Shown: piece after piece, positions 9,130-19,816 of the stretch
Layout of the letters: each line of letters starts with the position of its first letter
Numbering within the stretch: the first letter of the stretch is position 1
Source of the DNA: Auriscalpium vulgare
Lineage: Eukaryota; Basidiomycota; Agaricomycetes; Russulales; Auriscalpiaceae
Reading direction: 5' to 3'
Assembly (NCBI GenBank): GCA_019915015.1
Contig: JAHBBC010000007.1
Location: forward strand, 1,054,001-1,118,000
Length of the DNA: 64,000 nt
Notes under the pieces: model-generated
Database searches by the model: none
What the model was told of the DNA's origin: nothing
Seen by the model: the letters and a program-made list of their open reading frames with translations, nothing else
Program-made: the position numbers and the translations under genes

Positions 9130-12067
9130 ATGCCGAAAATATCGACAGCCAAGCCGGAGCCGGCATCTGCCTCGGGCTCGTCAAGTTCCACCCCGAGCCA
9201 GCACCCTAACGTGCTCAAGAGGAACCAAGTGCGCCCATAATCTTTTCCTTGCACGGCAAACACTTTCTGAGCGCTCTCGCCAGGCATGCCACCAATGCCG
9301 TAGGCGCAAGCTTGTATGTCATCCTTCGTCCTCTACCGCAGCTGCAGCTAAACACATTATCCCAGAAATGGTGCACATGTTGCCGCCGTGTGCGCGTGCT
9401 TCTATGTTGACTTCTTTCCTCCAGCGACGCCAATAGGCCATGCTCAACCTGCGTACGGTCGCACGCCCATGCAGTCACCCATGCCCCCGCAGGGGCAGTG
9501 GTTCCAGACCATCCAGAGTGCACCTACGACGAAAGTAAGCCTTGTCCGCGGCTTTGAGGAAGATTGCATGCCCATCACCAACATATCCTTGCAGTTCCGG
9601 GAATCATCGGCGCCTTAGACCCTCCAAAAAACCGTTATGAGAAACTCGAGAACAGGATCAGTGCGTGTTGGAGATTTTACGGTTGGCGACAAAGCCTCAT
9701 CCTCTTTCTCGTGCAGATGAACTCGAGGCTCTACTCAAGGATCAATCCGTATCCGGTCATTCTGGCAGTCAGCCAGGCCTATCTCCAGCAGACATGGACT
9801 CTCCCAACCTGGATTTCTCGGATTTGGCCTCAACCCTACCGCTCAACAGCGCGAGTGCGACGGGACTTTCTAGTCCAATCTCCCAGTTCCAGCCATCACT
9901 CGCCACTTATCAGATGCCCATCAACTTCACGACTGTTGATTCATCTCCAAGCGACCCGAGTCCCTCCGCATTAGCTTCAAACATCTCCAGTTCGCCTACC
10001 ATTCAAATCGACTCGGGAGCTTCCATGCCTTCGACAGATCAGTTCAGTTATGATGTCTTCTGGCCCTCGTGGCCTCCGGATCTGCCGCTTCCCAATATGC
10101 TACGCCATCTGTAAGTATCTGACCTTGCAAGTGTCGTCAGGTACTGATGGTCAGTCACGGTTCATAGTGTCGAAGTGTTCTTCGCTTTCCATCCACACGC
10201 CGGCAGGCTGTTCCACGGTCCGACGTTCATGGCCAGCCTCTCGTTGCCCCCATCACACCCTAAGTTCCCTCCTACGTCTGTCCTCCACGCCATCTGCGCC
10301 GTCGGTAGTTTGTACACCGTCGCTGTCAGTCCAACACCTGAAATCGTCAAAGACATGGCCCCGGGTATGTTCAATGACTTGGACTATGGCGCGGCCTTTA
10401 TGAGTGCCTCATCTGCATCGCCGTCGGCAGATGAAATATTCGGGAACAGGTACAAGACAAAACACCATATCGACTCGTTTGCCGAACAACAGATCAAGTT
10501 GGCCAGGCGGGCAGCGGAGGAGGGAATATGGGCAGGAAAAGATCTGTTCGAAAATACGCAAGGTACGACCACGTTATTATGCGCTCCTTTGAAAGAAATT
10601 GACCTCGGTGAGCTTTAGCTCTCCTGATAATTGTGTGGTGGTACTGGTGTAACGCCAAGTACGTGTTTCCCGCGGTTCGTGGTCTGAAATATGCTCATAC
10701 ACGCGATCTGCAGATGGGTCGAGGTGAGAACGGACTTGGCTGCAGCACGAATCGTTCGACTGATTTCTCGATAGGTGTTCATGACCGTAGCGCAGGTGGT
10801 TCGATCGGGCATGCCCCTCGGCATCAATGTCTCTTCCCCATTTCACCCCATATCCGAGTCCCTGAGAGCACCATCACTCATTCCACCTCCCGAGGACCTG
10901 GTAGAAGACGAAACCCGCAGGAACACCTTTTGGCTGGCGTATGCGATGGATCGCATGGCTAGCTGCAGTAATGGATGGCCCATGAGTCTGGATGACCAGG
11001 ATGTCTCCCAGTTGGTCCCTGCTAAAGGTGCCAATTTCGATTTGGGGGTGAGCTGTGTTTCACATTTCTTTGGCGATAAAAGTCTGACACATGTCTCAGC
11101 AGAATATCTGGCCCATCAGCGAGCGACAGCACGCACATACCAAGGACTTGCTCCTCATCCACCCGGAGGATCAAGTTGACTCCTTCGGCCTTTACATTAA
11201 AGGCTCGATTCTTCTTTCCAAGGTCAAAGCTTATAACCTCCGATTCCGGTCGAAGCGGTTTAGTGGGGATCCAGCATTTGCGTACGCGTCCAGTTATTCG
11301 GAAATCTGGGAGCGCGACGCAGAAGATGGCACGATGGACCCCCGCCGGACGCCAGCCTTCGTCGAGGTAGACCACATTGCGACCATGTTTCGGCAGACCT
11401 TCCCCCTTCACTTGAGGAACCCAGTACCCGATGGTGTTGTCGACTCGCACCTGTATACAGCGTGTTTGATTCCGCATCTGTACGTGAAACCCATGCGTCG
11501 CTTCCCGACTTACGTGTCTGATCTTGCATGTCCAGCGCGATCATCCTTCTGCATGATCCCCACGCACACGTTGACAGCGCCGGCTGCGTGTCTGCATTCA
11601 AGATTTTGGAAGCCGCTCGGGGCATCCTTGATCTGGTTTACGCCGTCCGATCGACAAGCTACGACATCTCCCTTCTAGACAACTTCTGTGCCGTGAGTCC
11701 AGTCGTTCTATCACGCGAGAGGCGCTTACACGTCGCCAGTTCGCTTGGTTCATGGCTGGCCGTGTGCTTGTGCGCTTCTGGCATGCCGCACAGGAGGCCA
11801 AGTCGGACGAGCAGATAATAACACTCCGCGCCGAAGTGGAGTATATCGCGTACGTGCCGGTCATCCACGGTTTTGTCTGTCCACGCTCAAGTGTAATGTC
11901 AGGTCTGCCATCGCGAAGTTTGGAGAACGCATACCGTTAGCCAGTGAGTGATCGTGTGAAATGGTACCTGACATCTCATCGCATGGGTTCTATCAGACCG
12001 CTACTACAGGATGATCAACGACCTTGCGATGAAAACCTGCGGTGAAAAGATTCTCGTCACTGGATGA
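9130..12067 (+). CDS. Zn2Cys6 fungal transcription factor, copy 1
   Basis: Fifteen exons: 9130-9228, 9284-9313, 9366-9370, 9425-9534, 9595-9660, 9717-10110, 10168-10562, 10619-10658, 10714-10723, 10775-11047, 11100-11479, 11536-11692, 11740-11849, 11903-11943, 11997-12067; 726 aa. The zinc cluster starts at residue 35 (CHQCRRRKLKC, then DANRPC, STC and a final Cys 22 residues later). A leucine-rich segment follows, then a Ser/Pro linker and the fungal middle homology region (FHPHAGRLFHGPTF, VEDETRRNTFWLAYAMDR, SLDDQDVSQLVP). Exon 3 is 5 nt and exon 9 is 10 nt. The acceptor before exon 11 is a NAGNAG. It is paralogous to the gene at 19817-22681. Nuclear regulator; target genes unknown. Confidence 0.9.
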
Positions 12068-12256
12068 TTGTGGACGTACGAGCTGCTCGCATAGACTACA
12101 GATGTGTATATTTGAGATATAATATTGTAATTGTTTTCGGAACGTTCGGAGATGTCGGCCGCAAAGCCGATCGACTCCATGATGCGCTTTTCCATACGTC
12201 GATCAGCCGTAGAGCTACTGTTCCCGATCGTCATCAAAGGACAGACACTGGCAGCG

Positions 12257-13395
12257 ATGGTCGTTCTTACTCGCAATGGCACAGCCGCAGAGCTTCCCAA
12301 GCTTGCCTTCTTGGGTCCGGTGGGCACATACTCGCACCAGGTCCGCCCTCTCACGCTTAGCTGTTCCTGCATACTGATACACGCGCATAGGCTGCGCATG
12401 ATGCCTTCTCCAGCAAGGTCGAGTATCACGTTCGGCAGACCATCGCAGGTGCGCTGCACGACCCTCGTGTGTCTCTGATGTCTGATGTAGCGAGTTAGAC
12501 GTCTTCCACAGCGTGGACGCTGCGTTGCCGCTGGGCCTCCTGCCGCAAGAGAACAGCATCTTCGGCACAGTCACAGAGACATATGATCTCCTTCGGTCCC
12601 CAGAGGTCGGAAAGACAAAGTTCATCAGAGGCGCGGTGACACTGTCCGTCCGGCACTGTCTTCTGGTCCGAAAGGGTACCCGCTTGGAAGACATCAAGAC
12701 GATCCTGAGTCATGAGCAGGTATTTAAGCAGGTTGTGAGACTCATGCTGTTCGCTAAAATGCTATCAGGCATTGGGTCAATGCCGGAGCTTTATCGAAAA
12801 GCACCTGCCGGGTGCGGCGTTAGTGAAGATGCTTCGACCGCGGCGGCTGCGGAAACAGTTTCCCGAAATTCGGCCGCTGACGCTGCGGCGATATGCTCAA
12901 AGATATGTGCGGGCTTGTTTCCTGACCTCGATATTCTCCACGAGAGTATACAGAATGAAAACGGTGGGTCATGCTGCTCGTCTGGGCTCGTTCGCGCTGA
13001 TGCTACTTGTTCAAGACAACTTCACTCGCTTCTATGTCATGAGCAACTCCCCAGTCGCGCCCCTACCCGTTCCTTTGAGCGAGGACTGTGTAAGACATGG
13101 CCTTATCCGCATCGAAGTGGTCCGGCCGCCTGCAACCACTCGTCCTTCTGTCACGTCTTCCCCCATCATGCAGCTCTTGGAAGCTCTACAGCTGCCAGTT
13201 TCAAGCATAGACCGGCGGCCCTCCACGCAACCTGGTCGCTTCGAGAGCGTCTATTTGGTGGAAGTAATAGATGATGATACCGCCTGTGACATGTCATCGG
13301 AAAGTGACGAAATAGATTGGGCACGGAGGATACAGAACGCTGCACGGCGAGTCAGGGAGGCTGGAGGTCTTGCATCTATCCTGGGGACGTGGTAG
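12257..13395 (+). CDS. PHA2: Prephenate dehydratase with C-terminal regulatory region (apparent frame break)
   Basis: Exons 12257-12340, 12391-12448, 12499-12719, 12769-12963, 13016-13395. The product would convert prephenate to phenylpyruvate in phenylalanine synthesis. Motifs in order: FLGPVGTYSHQ at the N-terminus, PQENSIFGTVTETYDLL, HEQALGQCRSF, STAAAAE and the catalytic NFTRFYVM, followed by a C-terminal region in the place of the ACT domain. Exon 4 starts in the frame of ALGQCRSF and ends in the frame of STAAAAE. The switch near 12828-12831 needs one extra base, and no intron of workable size explains it without removing the conserved block. Either the copy is broken or a base is missing from the sequence. 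A start at 12152 is possible but lies close to the upstream stop. Confidence 0.82.
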
Positions 13396-13452
13396 ATCGT
13401 GAGCAGTGGTAGATATGTATATAGTGGTGTATAAGAAGTGAGATGGGCAGCA

Positions 13453-15548
13453 TTACAAGCCCTCTTCTTTTGACTGTATGATGAGCCTGAGTGCTGCTTC
13501 TGACCGTGGTTTGATGGAATTCTGGAAAGGCTTTGGCCGACTACACACCGTCAATTCATCGACCTTGACCAAACATGAAGGGAACCACACAGCTGACCTC
13601 AAGAACGACGACGTAAACTCGATATCGGGCTCTATTGTTTCCCCATTGTCGTCGACAGTCTTCTTGATATCGTACACAGCGAGGACAGACGCAATGGTGA
13701 TCCAAATACTATCAATGGCCAGGTACCGACCCGGGCATACCCTGACATGGAGGATGGGATGCGATTCTCTGCTGCACATCAAGTCATCACTCACCGCCGT
13801 CCAAACCCAAACGCGGGGCCTGGTAAGTCGTTGATGGCTTGCTTCTGATTCTCCTCTTCATCGTCAAATCGGTGGGGGTCGAATGTCAGAGGACTAGGAT
13901 ATACGCTGTCATCATGAAGGATAGACCTATAGTGAGCGCGTCAGTGGACACTTCATAGAAGGGGAGAAGACCACCAACCATATGTTAGGGAGGACAGTTG
14001 TGCCCTTGGGTATCCAACGACCCTCATAAACGTCGTCTTGCGTGGTCAGGTGCGGAAGCCCCAAAGGCGTGACAGGGTTCCATCGGAGACACTCCCATAC
14101 GAGACAGTCAATCAGAGGGAGCGACTGCCGATCCGAGAACAAAGGAAGCCGGTGTCCGCCAGTGACGCTGTCAATCTGTAGCTGAGCCTCCCGCTGAATT
14201 TCGGGGTGTACCGTCATGGCCAGGAAAAAGGCCAATATGGCGGACACTGTCTTTGGCGTACGTCAGTCAGCATTCAGTACATGCGGTAGCCGCTTACTGT
14301 ATCAGCGCCAGCTGGTTGACGGATAGGGGACTCAGCAACAGGAAGCCAGCCTAGCTGCAGTAGTTGCGTACCTGCAAAAGAAATGGCTGACACATTCTTA
14401 ATCACGCTGATATCGCTGAGACTTCCTCCCGTACGATGCCACTCTTCAAGCTCATTAGCGGCGAGGGAGGGAGTTGCTGTTCCTGACGCCTATGGTAACC
14501 CGTGAGCGACGCACTGCGGCTTGCAAGAGGCGGGATGCGTACAAGCTGCTCCCGAACCATCGCGAAAGGCAGTTCCACCATCTCTCTAGTTGGCTTCTTG
14601 AAATGGTCCGCTACCCTGCGAAAAGAGGCTCCCGGCATCCACGCCGGTACATACTTGACTGATGAAAATGCGCGATAAAGCGCTTGCGTTGGTGTACACA
14701 AAAGTGAACTGCTCACGGATTGGAAGGTAGTCGACGAGGTAAGTGCCGAAGGTCCCAGCTGCCGCGAGGCCCGTCAAGGCGTGGTCTGCTATGGTCACGT
14801 ATTCGTCCCCTTGGTCCTTGACTTGGTGTCCATAAGAAATCATCATGACTACAGCGGCTGAGCTCCTGTGGCACTACATGGGTCATTCTCCTCACCCTAG
14901 GCAGCGGGCAGCTCACCGCCGGACATGGTGCCAAAATTTCTCCGGAGTCTCGGCTAAGTTGCGAAGCAAAGTATGCGTCTCCTTGATTTGAATCGGCTGA
15001 TATCGTGGCGAAGCGCGAGTGTGAAAATGCTTCTGGAACAAAGCCCGATGCCTCCGCCATGTGGAGTCATACGGCATTGACGAGAACAACCAGTCCCAGC
15101 CCATTCTGCAACAGTATTGAGCAAAGCAATCAAGAGGAAGGGGGTCGACGGTACAGTTCGCGAGTCATGGGTCGTCTGGGCCGGGAGGAGTACGACGCGC
15201 TGCGCTCCTCGAGGAGATCGTGGGCAGCTTTTGCAGAATTGAGGATAACGATTGGATTTCCGAGAGAATAGATATAAATGACATCGCCTGCACAGGGAAG
15301 GTAAGCTACGCGGGGATCTCAGCAGGTAGTATTGACGGCCAGAAACCATATTTTTGCCTCCAATCTGCATAGGTTAACCAGGGATAGAACGTTGGAAGGT
15401 GGCCGCCAAACCAGGACGATGTCGGGCCAGGCGGGAGGGGTGCACCGTGAAAGGTAGGCGGGGTTGCGACGCGCACGATGGCGACGAGCAGGAGGACGGC
15501 CAGGAGAGCCAGAGCCAGCAAGGACAAGGGCGGGGACTGGTCGAACAT
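13453..15548 (-). CDS. Cytochrome P450 monooxygenase (CYP5144/5150-like)
   Basis: Eleven exons: 15347-15548, 15155-15287, 14917-15105, 14717-14865, 14543-14658, 14372-14489, 14298-14311, 13979-14250, 13795-13926, 13598-13741, 13453-13540; 518 aa. An N-terminal anchor helix (residues about 8-26) is followed by the proline hinge PLPPGPTS. The oxygen-binding I-helix reads AGADTT, the ExxR motif is ECLR, and the haem loop is FGFGRRVCPGR with the thiolate Cys. This is an ER-anchored class II P450. It resembles the large basidiomycete families annotated as O-methylsterigmatocystin oxidoreductase-like, but its substrate cannot be read from sequence. Exon 7 (14 nt) encodes most of the I-helix motif. 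It faces the prephenate dehydratase gene tail to tail and CPSF30 head to head. Confidence 0.93.
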
Positions 15549-15760
15549 CACGGGAGAAGAGGCAAGAGGCGGGGCCGAGCATTTTGGTCACCCGCGTGCG
15601 ACGTACGCGTGCAGGATCGTTGGGTGCACATACGAAGAAAAGTCCCAGTGACGGCAGGGCCTAGAACCTTCACACATCCTTGCTGACCAACCACCGCACC
15701 TGCGTCCCCGCCTCACTGCGCGCCCATCCCCATCTCTCCGCTCTCCAATATACTTTCTTC

Positions 15761-16857
15761 ATGGCCCATCCTTTGATCGGGCCCTCGCCCTTGCGCGACA
15801 TTGTCAACCCGCAGTTCCATCAAAACATCTTCTCAGAAGAGGCCTTTGTCAAGGGCGAGCTCGGCATCAAGCTCGACAAAGGTCCGTTTACACCCTCATA
15901 TCCGCCGCATCTGCTCATGTTTTCTTCCCGGGTAGACGAGCAAATCTGCCGTCTGAATCTGACCGCCGCTGGATGTCCGCTGGGCCCGCTTCACTGCCCG
16001 CTACGACACACACAGCCCTCGACGCTGAATTTTCAGCCGCCTAGGGCACTTCCCACTCACCCCCGCGACCGCGAGCGTCTCGCAACTGTCTGTAAGCACT
16101 GGCTGAGAGGCCTCTGTAAGAAGGGCGATGCCTGTGAGTTCTTGCATGAGTACAATCTCCGGCGCATGCCCGAGTGTTGGTGGTACGCAAAGTACGGCTA
16201 CTGCTCGGCTGGTGACGAGTGTCTCTACGCCCACCCCAAGGAGCGCAAGGTGGAGTGTCCAGACTACAAGCGAGGTTTTTGCAAACTAGGTGCGTGCACA
16301 CACTGTCTCCCACCGATTCTATCCTCACATCCGCCAGGCCCCACATGCCCTCGGAAGCACGTCCGACGGGTGGCTTGTCAACTCTACCTGACCGGCCTTT
16401 GCCCTCTTGGACCGGACTGCCCGAAAGGACAGTAAGTAATATTCCATTCGAATGCTTCACCGCTCTCACACAATGTCTTGTTCGCTCGAAGTCCGAAGCC
16501 CGACCTTCCCCCACCTTCCGCATATGACCCTCCTCCTCCCCCCTCGCAGCGAGAGCTTGGGCCGCCGCCGCCTGGTTATGGTCGCTATGCGGATTTCGAT
16601 CGATTCTCAGGTGGTGGCGGCGGCGGCGGCGGGGGACACGCCGGTGCAGCTGGTGGTGCCCCAGGTCCCCGTCGCAACCTCGACGAAGTGCTCTGTTTCA
16701 AGGTACGTGTTCACACACAAGATCTTTTGCCACTTTCTGACGCATCTTCTTCATTAAGTGTGGAGAGAAGGGTCATTATGCGAACCATTGTCGAAACCGT
16801 AATGTGCCTGGAAACCGCGGGGGAATCGAACGAAGACGGTACGGCGGGGAGGAGTAG
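15761..16857 (+). CDS. YTH1: CPSF30/Yth1 polyadenylation factor, five CCCH fingers plus zinc knuckle
   Basis: Four exons: 15761-16289, 16338-16431, 16492-16702, 16759-16857; 310 aa. Five consecutive CCCH zinc fingers are visible (for example CKHWLRGLCKKGDACEFLH and CWWYAKYGYCSAGDECLYAH). A Pro/Gly-rich linker with a run of nine Gly follows, then a C-terminal CCHC knuckle CFKCGEKGHYANHC. In the mRNA 3'-end processing complex this subunit recognises the AAUAAA signal. The knuckle is present in animal CPSF30 and absent from budding-yeast Yth1. The last His of finger 5 is made by splicing CA to T across intron 2, which supports that joint. The start codons of this gene and the P450 are 212 bp apart. 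Confidence 0.95.
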
Positions 16858-17027
16858 GCTTGGGTTCCGTAGCTACGACGCGGACTCTGTAACATAGCAC
16901 GCGTGTTGAAACATGGAGTCCCCATCTAGATCGCTCTATACATGCAGCGAATATTCACTCACAGCAATCAATGTATGGGACTCATGGCACTCTCCGAGTC
17001 GGGCCCAAAATCAACTGATCAGATCTG

Positions 17028-17935
17028 ATGGAGTCGTCGTCGCCAGGCGCTGCCTCCGAGTCGGCTCCCTCTCTTCGCACTCTCCACATTTCACACAGAA
17101 CCATGGGCTGGCAAAAGACATTTACTCTCTCGAAACGGGGCAAGGGTTGCCATCTGGTCACCGATGAGATTCAATCCCACCTGCAACCTGGTCTGCGTGA
17201 TGTCAAGGTTAACTGATCTTATCCCTGGAGGACTCGTGGTACCGTAGATACTAGATGCTGACGACCACTGCCTGACAGGTCGGGATGTGCTTCCTGTTTA
17301 TGTCAGTGATTTTCGGATGCACATCTCCCAGTCATCGCCTATCGACGTGTTGGTTGCAGACAGCATACCTCTGCTGCTTTGACGATCAACGAGAACTATG
17401 ATAGAGGTTCGCATGGATACATCGCGCATCTCTCAAGGTCCCGACAACTTATTCTTTGGGTATTGCAGATGTGCGTACAGGTGAGTAATTCTGATTTGAA
17501 TCTAATAGTTCTGTGGCCAAACAACCGAGTCGTGGGCAGACATGGACATGGCGCTGGACAACATAGTGCCCGAATCGCTCAATTGGAAGCACACTGACGA
17601 AGGGCCCGAGTGAGTATGCCAGCATTTGGGCATCCTCGTTCTTCCATTGAATACCATTGCATCATCACAGTGATTCGTAGGTGTTCCGTCCGTTGACCAT
17701 GCACAACACGGTGATATCGGTACTCCACGTAGAGTCTCGCACACGAAGACGAGCCTCATTGGCGCCACTATATCTGTCCCGATTACCGACGGGCGATTGA
17801 ATTTAGGAACATGGCAAGGTGCGCGCACTTCTGACCGATGTCGCCTCGCGAAGTAATTTTGGCCACACAGGTATCTACCTCACGGAGTTCCGGCACATCC
17901 CTCACTCCAGACGCATCGTCGCAACCATCCTGTAG
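17028..17935 (+). CDS. YjbQ/UPF0047 family protein
   Basis: Eight exons: 17028-17207, 17279-17301, 17360-17406, 17469-17480, 17540-17609, 17671-17676, 17733-17818, 17871-17935; 162 aa. The family signature is complete: WQKTFTL, IQHTSAALTINENYD, DVRTDMDMALD, ITDGRLNLGTWQGIYL and the closing FRHIPHSRRIVATI. The bacterial member YjbQ has reported thiamin-phosphate synthase activity, but the physiological role in eukaryotes is unsettled. The product is probably cytosolic, since no targeting signal is seen. I chose the ATG at 17028, giving a 25-residue extension before MGWQKTF; the second in-frame ATG at 17103 is an alternative. Exons 4 and 6 are 12 and 6 nt, and both are needed to keep conserved residues. 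Confidence 0.9.
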
Positions 17936-18343
17936 GCCTTGTTCTCAACTGGGATTGCCACGTCCCTGACTGCGCTCGGATTCTCCGTAGAACATGACGT
18001 ACTCAATTTTGGCACTCGCATAGCAGGACCCATAGATACAGAATCTCAATTGTTCCGATCCATGAATCGATGTTCCGCAGATCTGGCGGCTCTGCGGGCC
18101 CTTGGAGACGCGCAGCACGACCAGTCTCCAAACTGTGTCAGTTCTTGGGTGTGATAGCGACGGGTCCCAGGCGCGTGCACGTAACATCGACAATTGAAGC
18201 TACGGTTCGAAAATAAGAAAGAGGCAATTGAGCATCAGCGTTCACGGCGCTCGGGCGTTAGAAACCTCGCTCCGATGATCAGATGAAACTCAAAAGTCGG
18301 TGTCTGATGTCCGCATGTTGCGCTACAAGGATGCAAAGCTACG
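17936..18343. other. Convergent 3' intergenic region
   Basis: 408 bp between the stops of the YjbQ-family gene (+) and the DUF3602 gene (-). No ORF has codon structure or splice sites worth modelling. It is presumed to hold two 3' UTRs. Confidence 0.4.
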
Positions 18344-19364
18344 CTAAATCCCCCCACCGGAAGGCGATGACGCTGGCTTTTTAATATTCCCGGTACCACC
18401 ACGTCCGGTGGGGCGTCTGCAAAGGCAATATCGGTCAGATCACAGGCGCAGAGGGGCCTCCTGAGCAGCATGCTTCTTACACGAATTTGTCTACAGCGCC
18501 CGTCTTTGCAGCTTCTGCAGCATTCCCAGAGCCTCGGATGGATGGAGGCTCAGCGGAGACCAGAGGATGGGGACGAGAGCGGTTCATATTGCCAGCACCA
18601 CCACGGCCGGTCGAGTGCTGTGAGCATGAATTGTGCAGACGTGATATAGAAGCAACTCAAAGACATACAATAGCTACACGCGCCTCGGTTTGGCGTATGA
18701 GCGCATCCTCAGGAATCGCCTGGTTGGTTTGCAGAACCTGACTGCCTTGAAAGGCACCCTCAACATTCCAAGGAAAGTTCCTCGAAGGAAAGCGAATGTT
18801 ACCGGCGCCACCGCGACCGGTGGAGATGACCTGTGTACGAAAATAAGACGTCGACGGGCAGAAGGAGAGAATGAATATACCTGTTGTGAACTAAACGGGG
18901 ACCTGAGCTCTCGCCCTGGTGTGGGGGAGAAGTCATCAGGGCCGTCAGAACGCGTTGTGCGAGTGGGCTCTCGCGAGGCGGCATGGCGGATGTTACCAGC
19001 GCCTCCGCGCCCGGAAGAGCGCTGTAGTAACCGCCTATCAGCTACGTCCGCGGTCGGAGCACGGATTCGGGACGTACAAACTCGCGGCCTCGAGCTCTGA
19101 ATACGGAACGTTCTCCGAGAAGGTTTGCTGTGGACGGGGCTGGGAGGATGGGTCAGACGGTGGACGGAGGCGCGGCGGCCGTGAGAATAGTGCGCCGGAG
19201 TCCCTCCGATATTAGGATGTGGCACGCTGCCTACCTGGGCTGGCAGTGGCAGCGTCGGGCTCGACAGCGGTCTGGTCGCTCTCGAAAGACAGGACACTTG
19301 TCAAGGCAGGAAAGGGGCCTGGGGTCGACGTAGGAGCGCTGGGAGACGGCTGATGCTGAGGCAT
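18344..19364 (-). CDS. DUF3602-family protein with four GRGG(A/T)GN repeats
   Basis: Six exons: 19235-19364, 19078-19127, 18881-19021, 18669-18830, 18481-18617, 18344-18416; 230 aa. Each of the last four exons opens with a copy of (S/T)GRGG(A/T)GN(I/M), at about residues 63, 110, 164 and 210. The spacing is regular, and Pro/Ser/Arg-rich linkers lie between copies. This glycine-arginine motif is the signature of the fungus-specific DUF3602 family, whose function is unknown. RG-rich repeats suggest RNA or nucleic-acid contact, which is inference. Every splice phase was checked and the total closes in frame. The repeat-per-exon layout suggests growth by exon duplication. Confidence 0.85.
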
Positions 19365-19816
19365 GGGGCGGTGTGATCAAGGGTGGCGAGGCGGGGAGTG
19401 GGCGGCGAGGGTGATGGAATGCAGAGATCGGCCGCATTATGAGGGGCACGAGGAGGCACGTTCATCGGTCGGATCCTCGAGCAGCAACAATATGGGGCGT
19501 ACTATGGCGAGTCGTGCGTGATCAGTACTAGTCGCTTGAGACAGTCTCCTGTGATCGGGGAGCGCCGGCGGCGGCGCCCAGTAAGTGCCGCCGATCGGCG
19601 GCGCACATAGGCGGCAGGGTGTCCGGGGCCCTCCTTCGTGCCGGGCGGCTTGGGGACGTAACCACCGCCTGCTGCGTGCCTCAAGAGCATCGCCAAACCT
19701 TCTCTCCGTAGACCTGACAACTGCGTCCTAGCCGTATATTATACTGGGTCGCGTGCATCCCCGAGAATCCCAGACCCTGCCCCCGCCCCCGCCTCCACTC
19801 CTGCCGCTCTCCAGCC
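19365..19816. promoter_or_regulatory. Divergent promoter region, DUF3602 / second Zn2Cys6 regulator
   Basis: 452 bp between outward-facing starts. The stretch about 19555-19640 is very GC-rich with repeated GGCGGC. A TATATTATA-like A/T segment lies near 19733-19742, 75-84 bp upstream of the regulator's ATG, and is a candidate TATA element. No gene was seen. Confidence 0.45.

Noticed and set aside
12720..12830. Longer or second intron to explain the prephenate dehydratase frame change
   Set aside because: The only phase-correct option (12776-12828) uses a poor donor and would delete the conserved QCRSFIEKHLPGAALVK segment.
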